Source of the DNA: an uncultured beta proteobacterium
GTDB lineage: Bacteria > Pseudomonadota > Gammaproteobacteria > Burkholderiales > Burkholderiaceae_C
Direction: 5' to 3'
DNA: 64,000 nucleotides
Assembly (NCBI GenBank): GCA_903886275.1
Contig: CAISLN010000083.1
Location: 1 to 64,000, forward strand
The notes below the pieces were generated by a model that saw nothing but the letters and a program-made list of their open reading frames with translations, had not been told where the DNA came from and did no database searches. This document shows positions 1 through 7,607 of this stretch, one piece after another (position 1 is the first letter of the stretch; each line of letters begins with the position of its first letter). The position numbers were made by a program, and so were the translations under genes.

Positions 1-343
1 AGCCAGCCCCCAGAGTGACCGCTCCATTGGCCACCATCGTCAGATCCGAGGTGCTTCCACCTGCGTTGATCAGCACGCCGCCACCCGTGTCGAACGCCCC
101 ACTGAACGTGATGGTGGTCGGCTGATTGGCGGCGATGGAGATCGAATCGCCCGCAGCAAGCGAGAGGGCCGCACAAGCATAGTCGCGCGCACGCCCACTG
201 CAGCCCGCCGGCAGGTTTTGGGCGGTGTCTGAAAAGTTGTAATCTGCGGCCTGCGCGCTCATCCCGACCAGCAGCATGCAAAAAATGAGGGCGCCTCTCG
301 CCCTTCTATTTCTTGGAAAAAAAGACTTTGTAAATTGAAACAC
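1..343 (-). CDS. N-terminus of an MshQ-like (DUF6701-type) secreted protein, cut by the window edge
   Basis: The reading frame is open from a GTG at 343 to the window edge (114 codons), with a TAG in frame just upstream. The SD-like GAAGAGG lies about 9 bases before the GTG, which supports that start; a later ATG (Met of MLLVGMSAQA) is possible. A basic N-terminus (RNRRARG) is followed by a hydrophobic core and an A-x-A site (SAQA/ADYNF), so export is likely. The mature start has two Cys in a short loop and then Gly/Ala/Thr-rich beta-type sequence (SISIAANQPTTITFSG). This resembles the N-termini of MSHA-pilus MshQ-like and DUF6701 proteins of Burkholderiales. That is a resemblance judged by eye; any secreted beta-helical adhesin remains possible. 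Confidence 0.6.
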   Translation of the reverse strand, partial: MFQFTKSFFPRNRRARGALIFCMLLVGMSAQAADYNFSDTAQNLPAGCSGRARDYACAALSLAAGDSISIAANQPTTITFSGAFDTGGGVLINAGGSTSDLTMVANGAVTLGAG

Positions 344-367
344 CTTGAAAAACCTCTTCCATTTTTT

Positions 368-391
368 AAAAAAACAACCCCCCTAAGGGTT
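368..391 (-). terminator. Probable intrinsic terminator after the hemerythrin-diguanylate cyclase gene
   Basis: On the minus strand a 5-bp stem (AACCC/GGGTT) with a 6-base loop is followed by a G and seven T. It lies about 60 bases past the stop at 453 and just before the next minus-strand gene at 343. The stem is short, so termination may be weak. Confidence 0.45.
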
Positions 392-452
392 CAACCTGCT
401 TGAGAATTTTTTATTCTGCGGAAGTTCACGACCTTCCCTTTTTGCACAATTG

Positions 453-1571
453 CTAATCTGCCACGGCGACACAATTGCGGCCCCGGCGCTTGGCGGCGTA
501 GACACCCAGATCGGCCGCCTTGAGCAAATCATCCATGCACTGCATGCCCACCGTGCGCACCGCCACACCCACGCTGATGCTGCAGCACCACTCGCTGGCA
601 CCAAGCGAGGCGACCTCGGAGCGGATTTTTTCGGCCAGTTGCAAAGCGCCGTCCATCGGGGTATCCAAGCAAATGACCAAGAATTCGTCACCACCCAGGC
701 GGCAAACCCTATCGTTGGTGCGAACCGCGTTGCGCAGTTGCTTGGACAGTGCCTGCAGGACCCTGTCCCCTGCATCGTGGCCTTGGCTGTCGTTGACCTG
801 CTTGAAGCCGTCGGCGTCAACCACCATGCAGGCCAACGCGCTGTTGCCATGCACCGAGTCCGTCCAGGCACTTGCAAAGTAGCGCATGGCGTAGCGTCGA
901 TTGGGCAGGTGGGTCAACACATCGGTGTTGGCAATGTCATGGAGCTGTTGGTTGGCTTCGGCGAGCGCCTGGGTGCGCTCAGTCAATGCTTGTGTACGCT
1001 CAGACACCCGGGCTTCCAGCGTTTCATTCAATTGGAGCAGTTCATGGTTGCGGTCTGAGACCTGCTGAAACAGTCCGTTGAGAGCCGACAGCAAGGCATC
1101 TTTGGCGGGGTCCTGGGGCCGTTGGTCCAAAGGGTCAGCCACTTGCTCTTGGCTGCCAGATTGGATCAGTGCAATTTGCCGGGCCATGAACTGGTCGGTG
1201 CCCAGAATGTGGTAGGCCAGCCAGTTGGTCAAAAACTCCAGCAGCCCTTTGGCCGCACTGCGGTTGTCGGTGGTGACTGCATCACAGAGGAGGTTGAGCT
1301 CGCCAATGAATTGGCCGTGTTTTTCTCGGTGGCTTTCGACCTGTTGGGGGTTCAATCCGCTGGACTCCATCAAGGCCTCTTCTTCAGCAAAGTGGTACCG
1401 GGCGTAGCGCGCCAACTCCGCCAGGACCACATTCAACTCGGCCGTGGATACGCCATCCTCCCGCATCACCAGCGAGCCAAATCGATTGATGACATCGAAC
1501 AGTCGCTGGTGCTGTTCGTCAACGTCGCTAAGCCCGGTAGCGAAACAGGGGGTCCATTGAAATGCTTGCAT
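453..1571 (-). CDS. Bacteriohemerythrin-GGDEF diguanylate cyclase
   Basis: 372 residues. The N-terminal domain (about 10-130) is hemerythrin-like with all seven usual iron ligands visible: His21, His60, Glu64, His81, His85, His121 and Asp126. A coiled-coil linker (about 175-212, repeating ERTQALTERTQAL) leads to a GGDEF domain with an intact GGDEF motif at 293-297 and an RxxD inhibitory site (RTND, 284-287), so it should make c-di-GMP and be product-inhibited. Met at 1571 is chosen because hemerythrin homology starts there; the frame runs further upstream but that part is out of frame with the overlapping chemoreceptor and lacks homology. No clear SD is seen; the gene starts 13 bases after the shortened chemoreceptor ends, so translational coupling is likely. 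Oxygen or redox control of c-di-GMP is inferred from the domain pairing. Confidence 0.9.
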   Translation of the reverse strand: MQAFQWTPCFATGLSDVDEQHQRLFDVINRFGSLVMREDGVSTAELNVVLAELARYARYHFAEEEALMESSGLNPQQVESHREKHGQFIGELNLLCDAVTTDNRSAAKGLLEFLTNWLAYHILGTDQFMARQIALIQSGSQEQVADPLDQRPQDPAKDALLSALNGLFQQVSDRNHELLQLNETLEARVSERTQALTERTQALAEANQQLHDIANTDVLTHLPNRRYAMRYFASAWTDSVHGNSALACMVVDADGFKQVNDSQGHDAGDRVLQALSKQLRNAVRTNDRVCRLGGDEFLVICLDTPMDGALQLAEKIRSEVASLGASEWCCSISVGVAVRTVGMQCMDDLLKAADLGVYAAKRRGRNCVAVAD

Positions 1572-1584
1572 GGGTGGGGCCGGG

Positions 1585-2229
1585 TCAGTGCAGACGGAAT
1601 ACGCCCGCCGTACGCACCAAATCGCGTCCCTGCTCTTCCAAGGCGCGCGCAGATTGCGCCGCACCTTCTGCCATGGGCACGTTTTTCTGGGTGGCATGGT
1701 CGATTTCAAGCACCAGTTGCGCCACCCGGTCAATGGCAATGGCGGCACTGCGCCCGGCCAGGCACCTTGCCTCACTGGCGACCACCGCGAAGCCACGCAC
1801 CTGCTCACCGGCACGTGCCGCTTCAACCGCAGCGTTCAAGGCCAAAATATTGGTTTGAAACGCAATGCCATCAATCACGCCAATGATGTCCGTGATCTTG
1901 CGCGAGCTGCTGGCAATGGTATCCATGGTTCCCACCACTTTGTCCATGGCCGCGCCGTCGGCTGTGACGATACTGCCGGCCTCTCGCACCAGTTGATTGG
2001 CCGCTTTGGCGTTGTCGATGTTTTGTTTGACGGTAGTGAAGACCTGCATGTCAGGGTGGCGCACGATGTTATGCGGCTGGCCCAAAAGCTCTTCTTCCGT
2101 GTAGCCACTGGCCTCAATGAAATCTGCGTTGGCAAAGGTGATCTTGCCTTGCAAATTGGTAGGCGAGACGGGCGACTGGTCGTCGCGCAGGACATATTCA
2201 GTTGGAGTGACAGGTTGGTTGTTGCGCAT
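1585..2229 (-). pseudogene. Internally shortened PAS-type methyl-accepting chemotaxis protein
   Basis: 214 residues from Met at 2229 ([12 protein letters not shown], the usual start of Aer-like PAS chemoreceptors in this group). Residues 1-60 are the first half of an Aer-type PAS domain ([20 protein letters not shown]). The sequence then jumps directly into the MCP signalling helix ([15 protein letters not shown]), so the rest of PAS, the membrane segment and HAMP are absent. The hairpin tip ([18 protein letters not shown]) is present, but GEQGRGF reads GEQVRGF and EVRSLAGRS reads [10 protein letters not shown] second gap removes several heptads of the C-terminal helix before it resumes at DHATQKN. 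Both joins keep the frame, leaving roughly equal helices on each side of the tip. A normal family member has more than 500 residues. It is either a decaying gene or a miniature soluble signalling protein. Confidence 0.7.
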
Positions 2230-2353
2230 GCGGTACTCGTACAAAGGTTGCCGGGACGGATACAGTTCCATCCATGGGCGCAAGTTGCGACCAGAAGCGC
2301 ATCATCAACAGCAATGGTCCGGCGTGGCCTCTCTGGCGGATGCAGATCGTGGA

Positions 2354-2770
2354 TCACGCAATTCGGCTCTGCTGCATGCGCAGGTTCGCATGCATCATGG
2401 GAAACAGGGCATCGTCCAGTGCATCAAGGTCAAATGGCTTTTGCAAACAAGCGATGCCAGCGGGTGCGATGCCATAGGCCACTCTCTCGTCTTCGGTTAG
2501 CGCAGTAATGATGGCGATAGGCAAGCGGGGAAACTGCTTGCGCAAGGTCGTCGCCAACTCAAAACCAGACTTTCCCGGCAGGTTCAGATCCAGTACAGCG
2601 GCAACCAATTCGGTCCCCTGGACTATGGCCTGCAGCAGGCCTTCGCTTGAGCCGTAGTGTTTGCTGTGCAAACCTCCGAGCGAAAACCATTCGATCAGCG
2701 CATGGGCAATCTGAAAGTCGTCCTCGACAATGGCGACCAGACCCGGCAGTGGAATTGACAAGGGTGGCAT
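2354..2770 (-). CDS. Single-domain response regulator (receiver only)
   Basis: 138 residues starting at Met 2770 (MPPLSIPLPGLVAIVEDD). It shows the acidic pair (EDD), the phospho-acceptor Asp in AAVLDLNLPGKSG, the Thr/Ser switch position (IITALTED) and the conserved Lys in CLQKPF, so phosphorylation should be possible. There is no output domain, which suggests a CheY-like or phosphorelay role. It follows the small membrane protein gene with a 1-base gap, so the two are almost certainly co-transcribed, and it precedes the shortened chemoreceptor by 124 bases. No histidine kinase lies in the window, so its partner is unknown. Confidence 0.82.
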   Translation of the reverse strand: MPPLSIPLPGLVAIVEDDFQIAHALIEWFSLGGLHSKHYGSSEGLLQAIVQGTELVAAVLDLNLPGKSGFELATTLRKQFPRLPIAIITALTEDERVAYGIAPAGIACLQKPFDLDALDDALFPMMHANLRMQQSRIA

Positions 2771-2771
2771 G

Positions 2772-3086
2772 CTATTTCGACATTGAAATAGCCGCATATT
2801 TTCTTGTGGCCTCAAACATCAACCAACAACACAGCCACATGACCCCATAACAAAAAATTGAAAAGCCGCCAAGCCCATAGAGCCAGATCCATTCACTATC
2901 AGAAATATTTTTCGAGCTCACCAGATCAACATACTTCCGCCACAAAAACACACCGCCGATGAGCAACATGGTAGCCAGTACAATTAAATACACAAAAGAA
3001 ATAATAATGCTTATTTTTTTCGGAATTATTTTTGTGGCGGGGCGAATATCAATTGCCACGCTTTTCTTCTCGGCCAAATAAACCAT
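2772..3086 (-). CDS. Small membrane protein of unknown function, two transmembrane helices
   Basis: 104 residues. Two hydrophobic segments are clear: about 25-48 (ISIIISFVYLIVLATMLLIG) and about 69-92 (WLYGLGGFSIFCYGVMWLCC), joined by a short polar loop with a Lys/Ser/Asp-rich stretch. I recognise no family. Base composition is AT-rich compared with the core genes, like the rest of 2.8-7.1 kb. Its stop lies one base before the response regulator start, so it probably works with that protein or is simply its leader gene. The multi-hairpin element at 3152-3331 lies directly upstream. Confidence 0.6.
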   Translation of the reverse strand: MVYLAEKKSVAIDIRPATKIIPKKISIIISFVYLIVLATMLLIGGVFLWRKYVDLVSSKNISDSEWIWLYGLGGFSIFCYGVMWLCCWLMFEATRKYAAISMSK

Positions 3087-3151
3087 TTATGGTGCTCGCA
3101 ATGAATCGCATTTTTTCCACTCCCGTATCTTCTTTGATTTTGATGTACCCA

Positions 3152-3331
3152 GGCGATGGCTAATCGCCAAGCCGCACGCTATTCGTCTGACTCATTTATT
3201 CAGGAGGTCACCCATGAAAACAGCGTGCGGCTCCCTGGAACTATCGCCAGACCTATAGGGTAGATTCATCTTAGCCTAAGGCGACAGGGCTCAGGAAAAA
3301 TATGATAAAAATGGATACCTATATATAGGTA
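3152..3331. other. Unexplained multi-hairpin intergenic element, possible structured RNA
   Basis: The gap 3087-3540 has no convincing gene but strong dyads. Hairpin 1 is GGCGAT (3152-3157)/ATCGCC (3163-3168). Hairpin 2 is a perfect 11-bp pair AGCCGCACGCT (3170-3180)/AGCGTGCGGCT (3222-3232). A third pair is TCGCC (3244-3248)/GGCGA (3280-3284). The hairpin 1 loop GGCTAA (3158-3163) is complementary to TTAGCC (3271-3276), a possible pseudoknot. A perfect 16-base palindrome TACCTATATATAGGTA sits at 3316-3331. On the plus strand the hairpin 2 loop carries a perfect SD (AGGAGGT, 3202-3208) five bases before an ATG that opens a 14-codon frame (3214-3258). The strand is undecided; on minus it would be a leader for the genes at 3086 and 2770. 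I cannot match it to a known class with confidence. Confidence 0.45.
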
Positions 3332-3540
3332 CTAAAATCCACTTATTTCATTAGCAGCCCATTTATTTTTTTGGCAAACTGCGATTTAGCCGCCGCGGTG
3401 CAACCGTTTAGGCTGTGCCGACCGCCGTGATGCAAGCGAGTGCATGCGCACCCATGATTGGAACGAGAGCGGAGGCAGCCACTAAAAACACGCTGCCTCG
3501 GCGTATTGCTTACCGAGCGAACTGTCGTCTTGGCCGCACT

Positions 3541-5058
3541 TCAATCACCATCAATCATGAAAGTGGCAACCTCGCGCACCAAACCCTGCGCCTGGCCGCT
3601 CAGGCTGCTTGCTGCTGCGGCCATTTGCTCGACCAGCGCCGCGTTTTGCTGGGTGGTCTTGTCCATATTGGAAACGGCCTCGCCTACTTGTGAAACACTG
3701 GCGCGCTGTTCGCTGCTGGCTGCGCTAATTTCGCCCACGAGTTCGCTGACGCGGCGAATAGAGCTCACCACCTCGGTCATCGTCGTTCCGGCTTGATCGA
3801 CCAGGGTCGTGCCTTTTGCTACGCGCTCAACGCTGGCACTGATCAGACTTTTGATTTCCTTGGCTGCGTCTGCCGAACGTCCCGCCAAACTGCGTACTTC
3901 ACTGGCTACGACGGCAAAACCCCGACCCTGTTCGCCAGCACGGGCAGCCTCCACAGCCGCATTCAAAGCCAGTATGTTGGTCTGAAAGGCAATGCCATCG
4001 ATGACTCCGATAATCTCAGCGATTTTGCGAGATGCATCGTTGATTCCCTTCATGGTGTCGACCACTTGCGCAACTATTTCGCCGCCCTGGACGGCCACCG
4101 CCGATGCGCTCATGGCCAGTTTGTTCACTTTCCGAGCGTTGTCGGAGTTTTGTTCAAAAGCCGAGGCCAATTCCTCCATAGACGCGGAGGTTTCCTCCAA
4201 GGCGCTGGCCTGCCCTTCGGTGCGCGAACTCAGGTCTTGGTCGCCTTGGGCGATCTCAGCGCTGGAAGTTTCCAGTATCTCTGCGCTGTTACGCAAATTG
4301 GAGACCATTTTGGCCAGATTGTTTTGCATATCTGCCAGCGCCGTCATCAAAAGCCCGACTTCGTCGTTCGTTCGCGCAACAACTCGGCCTCTGAGATCAC
4401 CTTGCTCAATACGCTTTGCCAGAGCCACCGCCTCCTGCAGCGGCCCGAGTACGTTGGTGGCAATAAAATAGGCAGCAACCATCCCCGCAAGGCACATAAG
4501 CAAACCCATGATGCTCATGATCATGGTGGTATTTCGGAGTTCACTGGAAATACGTGCAGTATTCAGACCGATCAGAACATATCCGCCATGAATATCTTCA
4601 TTGGTCGTCAAATCAATTTTTGCCGATAAAAAATTCAATTCATTGGCACCAAGGATAACAGTGTCTCCTTTATTTTCTGGCGGATGTGCTTTTAGCTGAC
4701 TGAGCGCCTGGGTCAAATTGAAAGTTTCATAACCTTTCGATGCTTTCTGATTGATGGCGACGTACTCGCCTTTTGCGTTGTGCACAACAACTGCAGCGAC
4801 ACTGACGTCTTTGTCACCGGCGAGTAACTGGACAAGAACTTTTTCAGTTTCCTCACCCACGCTATATTGTACGGATGGCTTCACCGTTTCAGATGTAATG
4901 TTGGCGAGACTTGCCCCTTTCTCATAGAGGGCATTCACTCCATTCATTTTCATGGATGCAATCGAGACCGCTTCGAGCGAAGCAGTACAAATGAAAACAA
5001 TAATAACGATGCTGCTTATTATTTTCTGACGAATCTTGAGATTTTTCCAGAACTGCAT
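3541..5058 (-). CDS. Methyl-accepting chemotaxis protein with periplasmic sensor domain
   Basis: 505 residues from Met at 5058 ([13 protein letters not shown]); the 18 residues upstream in the same frame lack homology. An N-terminal membrane helix (about 12-32) and a second (about 190-212, [20 protein letters not shown]) enclose a periplasmic domain of about 155 residues that looks Cache-like ([15 protein letters not shown]). HAMP follows ([20 protein letters not shown]), then a full MCP signalling domain with the conserved tip [20 protein letters not shown]. It senses an unknown extracytoplasmic ligand and signals through CheW/CheA, which are not in the window. The broken periplasmic Cache protein lies 130 bases upstream on the same strand. 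Confidence 0.93.
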   Translation of the reverse strand: MQFWKNLKIRQKIISSIVIIVFICTASLEAVSIASMKMNGVNALYEKGASLANITSETVKPSVQYSVGEETEKVLVQLLAGDKDVSVAAVVVHNAKGEYVAINQKASKGYETFNLTQALSQLKAHPPENKGDTVILGANELNFLSAKIDLTTNEDIHGGYVLIGLNTARISSELRNTTMIMSIMGLLMCLAGMVAAYFIATNVLGPLQEAVALAKRIEQGDLRGRVVARTNDEVGLLMTALADMQNNLAKMVSNLRNSAEILETSSAEIAQGDQDLSSRTEGQASALEETSASMEELASAFEQNSDNARKVNKLAMSASAVAVQGGEIVAQVVDTMKGINDASRKIAEIIGVIDGIAFQTNILALNAAVEAARAGEQGRGFAVVASEVRSLAGRSADAAKEIKSLISASVERVAKGTTLVDQAGTTMTEVVSSIRRVSELVGEISAASSEQRASVSQVGEAVSNMDKTTQQNAALVEQMAAAASSLSGQAQGLVREVATFMIDGD

Positions 5059-5109
5059 AATGATGCCTTGGTCAAAATAACCGAGCTTTCTTGAAGTTCC
5101 AATCCATAT

Positions 5110-5134
5110 CAAGAGCCTGTTTACCAGGCTCTTG
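5110..5134. repeat. Perfect 10-bp stem-loop between the Cache gene and the chemoreceptor
   Basis: CAAGAGCCTG (5110-5119) and CAGGCTCTTG (5125-5134) pair perfectly around a 5-base loop. Neither strand has a T-run after it, so it is not a classic intrinsic terminator. It sits in the 130-base gap between the Cache gene stop (5189) and the chemoreceptor start (5058). It may stabilise the upstream mRNA end or act as an attenuator. Confidence 0.5.
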
Positions 5135-5188
5135 AATTGCCAGCCGTACGTTAAGGCGACCTTTGATCTCTAAATTGACATTTTTAAA

Positions 5189-5662
5189 TTACTTTGCGTA
5201 AATACCACAACCAATAACCATGCCATCCAACAACTCGACAAAGGATGATTTGTCCATAATCTTGTTCTTGTCCGCCGGATTGAATTCTTTATAGGATATC
5301 CAACCACTCCCACTTTTGTGAACCAGGTCTGTCCATTCGCGGATCCAGAATTTTCCGTCAGGGTCTTTGTCATTCCAGCGATTTCTGCCTGTAAGTTCAA
5401 GTCTGACGCCATGTGCAAGAACCACCCCCTTCTCATCGTAAACGAAAATATAGAGGCCCTTTTTTACACCCTCTTGAAAATGAAATTTTCCATTCGGAGT
5501 TCTCACTTCGGTAAAGAATTTCTCCCTACCAAATTCCTTCGCATACGCAACCGCTTCTTTCACCAGTGCATTTGCATCGTCCTTTGTAGGCTCGGATGCT
5601 CAAACTGGGTTACCAAAGGCTGCCATGATCATCACAACCATCGCGAGTATCAGATTTTTCAT
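5189..5662 (-). pseudogene. Periplasmic single-Cache sensor protein, interrupted by an in-frame TGA
   Basis: The gene should start at ATG 5662, with SD GGAGG eight bases upstream. The first 20 codons encode a signal peptide (MKNLILAMVVMIMAAFGNPV). Codon 21, at 5602-5600, is TGA, and the same frame then continues for 136 codons (ASEPTKDDANAL to the stop at 5189). The downstream part is a typical Cache_2-type domain (KGLYIFVYDEKGVVLAHG, then GSGWISYKE and a C-terminal KSSFVELLDGMVIGCGIY). With the stop the protein is lost unless TGA is read through or translation restarts at the GTG at 5563, which would give a cytoplasmic product. The intact frame on both sides suggests a very recent single-base change or a sequencing error. 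Such soluble Cache proteins bind small ligands in the periplasm. Confidence 0.8.
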
Positions 5663-6029
5663 ATACGTTTCCTCCAATAGGTGATCGCACAGCATTTGTG
5701 CGAAAATTAGCACTACTGATAAAAATTCTACCGCAAGGGCCCGCGTCTAAAACGTCCAATCACCGAGCCGGCACGCGGAACTTTTGACATAGATCACCCT
5801 AGTCAGTCATATGATAAAATCAGCAGGCTTTAAAAGCTGTAATTTTTGGATCGCACTAACGCGCCAATCCCAGTTTTAAAAACCAGGAATATTGGGCGTT
5901 CTTAAAACATTGAAAACATTTTTACCGTAGCCGGTTAGATCTCAGCCTTATTTTTAGTGGAATTTCATTTCTGGTGGATAAAGCTAATATGGCAGATTAC
6001 CGTGCGTGATGGAGCGAGCAATAGATGGG
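5663..6029. other. AT-rich intergenic region with no gene seen
   Basis: 367 bases between the Cache gene start and the methyltransferase stop. It must contain the promoter for the Cache gene on the minus strand. A TTGACA at 5784-5789 on the plus strand has no matching gene downstream. I see no open frame, tRNA or strong repeat. Confidence 0.5.
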
Positions 6030-6905
6030 CTATGCATTGCACAAAACTGCACTAAAAGTATTTCCATCGCGATTTGTTCCAAAGACATAATTTGGTACAA
6101 GGGTTACCAATTCAGCACCATGAAGCTGCTCAATTAAATTGAGAAAACTACGTGGCGTAAATTGCCATGCATGTATATCAATATAATCGCCGTTTAATGA
6201 TTTGTACTCTTCAAATACACGCTTCATTACACCCGACTCACAAGCCGTTGGCATAGGACCATGGTCACCCTCCCAATGCCGGATAGTGTCATTATGTGTT
6301 AATAACATATGATTCTTAATCAGGCTGCAAAGGTTGTGTGAAGTTCTCTTTTCAAAATGGGCCTGTACTACATCAGCAATATTTGATTCTGGCAAATAAT
6401 GGTCAAAGCAGTAACGCTTGTCCGGAATCATGAGCAAGTAACAGCCACTGGGTTTTAAAATTCTTGATACTTGATTGAGATGCTCAATTAAGTCGGGCTG
6501 ATGCTCTATGCAATGGGAGCTAACCACAAAATCAAAACTTTTATCACCCACAATCGATAAATCTCCATTTTTTGATACATAATCTATTTTAGGAATATTA
6601 TTAGTGGCGTATCCTATTTTAAGTGCATGTTCGATTAGTGCCTTTTGATCCATTATGTCAAAATATTTTACGCCTTCGCCTTTGGCTACGGGGCTTGCAA
6701 AGGGGCCTATTTCCAAAACTGACTCATTGGACCTTATTACAGATAGCAGGCCTTTTGACACTGAGTAAGGTGAAGCCATGCATCCTTCTATTTCGCCAAA
6801 ATTATGGTAATGAAGCAGCAACTCATCATCAGTTTTTCCATATAGATCGTCGTAGCTGCGACCATAAAATTTCGGATCAATACTCAAAAATTTACTGTTT
6901 TTCAT
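6030..6905 (-). CDS. SAM-dependent class I methyltransferase (Methyltransf_11 type)
   Basis: 291 residues from Met 6905 (MKNSKFLSIDPKFY). Motif I is VLEIGPFASPVAKGEG (about 63-78), followed by a typical central strand FDFVVSSHCIEHQPDLIEHL and RILKPSGCYLLMIPDKRYCFDHY. This fits a SAM-binding Rossmann fold; the substrate is not evident. The N-terminal part (FYGRSYDDLYGKTDDELLLHYHNFGEIEG) resembles the short module found on glycosyltransferase-associated proteins of polysaccharide loci. No glycan genes flank it. Base composition is markedly AT-rich against the photolyase genes next door, which suggests horizontal acquisition. It stands alone, about 300 bases from its neighbours on both sides. 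Confidence 0.8.
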   Translation of the reverse strand: MKNSKFLSIDPKFYGRSYDDLYGKTDDELLLHYHNFGEIEGCMASPYSVSKGLLSVIRSNESVLEIGPFASPVAKGEGVKYFDIMDQKALIEHALKIGYATNNIPKIDYVSKNGDLSIVGDKSFDFVVSSHCIEHQPDLIEHLNQVSRILKPSGCYLLMIPDKRYCFDHYLPESNIADVVQAHFEKRTSHNLCSLIKNHMLLTHNDTIRHWEGDHGPMPTACESGVMKRVFEEYKSLNGDYIDIHAWQFTPRSFLNLIEQLHGAELVTLVPNYVFGTNRDGNTFSAVLCNA

Positions 6906-7208
6906 GATTATTTCTGCGTTTCTACGGGGCAATTAAATTGTGTGTTGGCTTTATTGGGCAACATGGGATTACCCGTAAAGGCCAATATATCTGGATGTTC
7001 CACCCTAGTATTCCTACTGACTTGCAAGACCAACAGCACCGGGCACCTTCGAAATTGCAGTCCATGCACAAAGGCCTTGGCTCTTACGCGAGCCACCGGC
7101 ACCTTGCGTATTTTTTAGGCACCGCCCGCAGCGCTAGGCCTGGCGCGGCTTTCAAGACTTGTCCCCGGCCTTATCCACAGCCTTGGCCACGAATTGCAGG
7201 GACAACTT
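6906..7208. other. Intergenic region with no supported gene
   Basis: About 300 bases, AT-rich at the methyltransferase side and GC-rich at the other, so it marks a composition boundary. Short open frames here have no recognisable features. A single perfect TTATCCACA (7171-7179) is present but isolated. Confidence 0.5.
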
Positions 7209-7538
7209 TCACACCGTCAGTGCTGTGCAATCCAAGAAATCGTGGCGAGCGCCCAGACGGGTCAGCACTTCGTCAGTGGCGAGGGTGGGTCTGTTGTCGG
7301 CGCGTGCTACCGTCACTTTGGCGCGAACCCATTCATCGTGCTGGGCCTGTGCGAGTTCGTCGTCGGCTAAGCGCTGCAGCAACTCAGCCTGACCTTGGCT
7401 GTGTCCCTGTGGGCGAAGACGCGGAAGGCTTTCTGCCAACTCGCGCAAGAAGTTGGCATTCTCGTAGTGGGTGGCGGCGTTCATGGCATTTGCTGCTTGA
7501 TCTGGTGGGTCGATAGGCTCACAACGGCTCATCGGCAT
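7209..7538 (-). CDS. Antitoxin-like small protein
   Basis: 109 residues from the first ATG (7538); a better start may be Met at 7484 (MNAATHYENANFLREL). The C-terminal half (DEWVRAKVTVARADNRPTL then ATDEVLTRLGARH) looks like the toxin-binding tail of RelB-type antitoxins, which often read xWVRxKVxxALxDxRPxIPxDEVxxR. No RelE/ParE toxin frame follows on either strand, so it may be an orphan or the remnant of a pair. It lies downstream of the TIGR03643 gene on the same strand with about 70-120 bases between. The family assignment is by eye only. Confidence 0.4.
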   Translation of the reverse strand: MPMSRCEPIDPPDQAANAMNAATHYENANFLRELAESLPRLRPQGHSQGQAELLQRLADDELAQAQHDEWVRAKVTVARADNRPTLATDEVLTRLGARHDFLDCTALTV

Positions 7539-7607
7539 TTCACATTGGCACGGGCTTGGGCGCGCAACGCCCCCAAATGGGCATGTTCAGCGCATTCCAT
7601 ACCCAGT

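Noticed and set aside
1572..1826. 86-residue N-terminal extension of the hemerythrin-cyclase
   Set aside because: It is an out-of-frame reading of the shortened chemoreceptor; hemerythrin homology begins at Met 1571.
3152..3290. Fluoride riboswitch (crcB motif)
   Set aside because: The opening GGCGATGG...CGCC is similar, but the conserved 3' CUGAUG-type strand and a fluoride-related gene downstream are missing. Left as an unknown element.
5784..5789. Plus-strand promoter (TTGACA)
   Set aside because: The best -10 candidates are at poor spacing and no plus-strand gene follows before 12 kb.
7171..7179. DnaA box suggesting an origin
   Set aside because: A single perfect TTATCCACA with no cluster, AT-rich unwinding region or dnaA/dnaN nearby; expected by chance in a genome.
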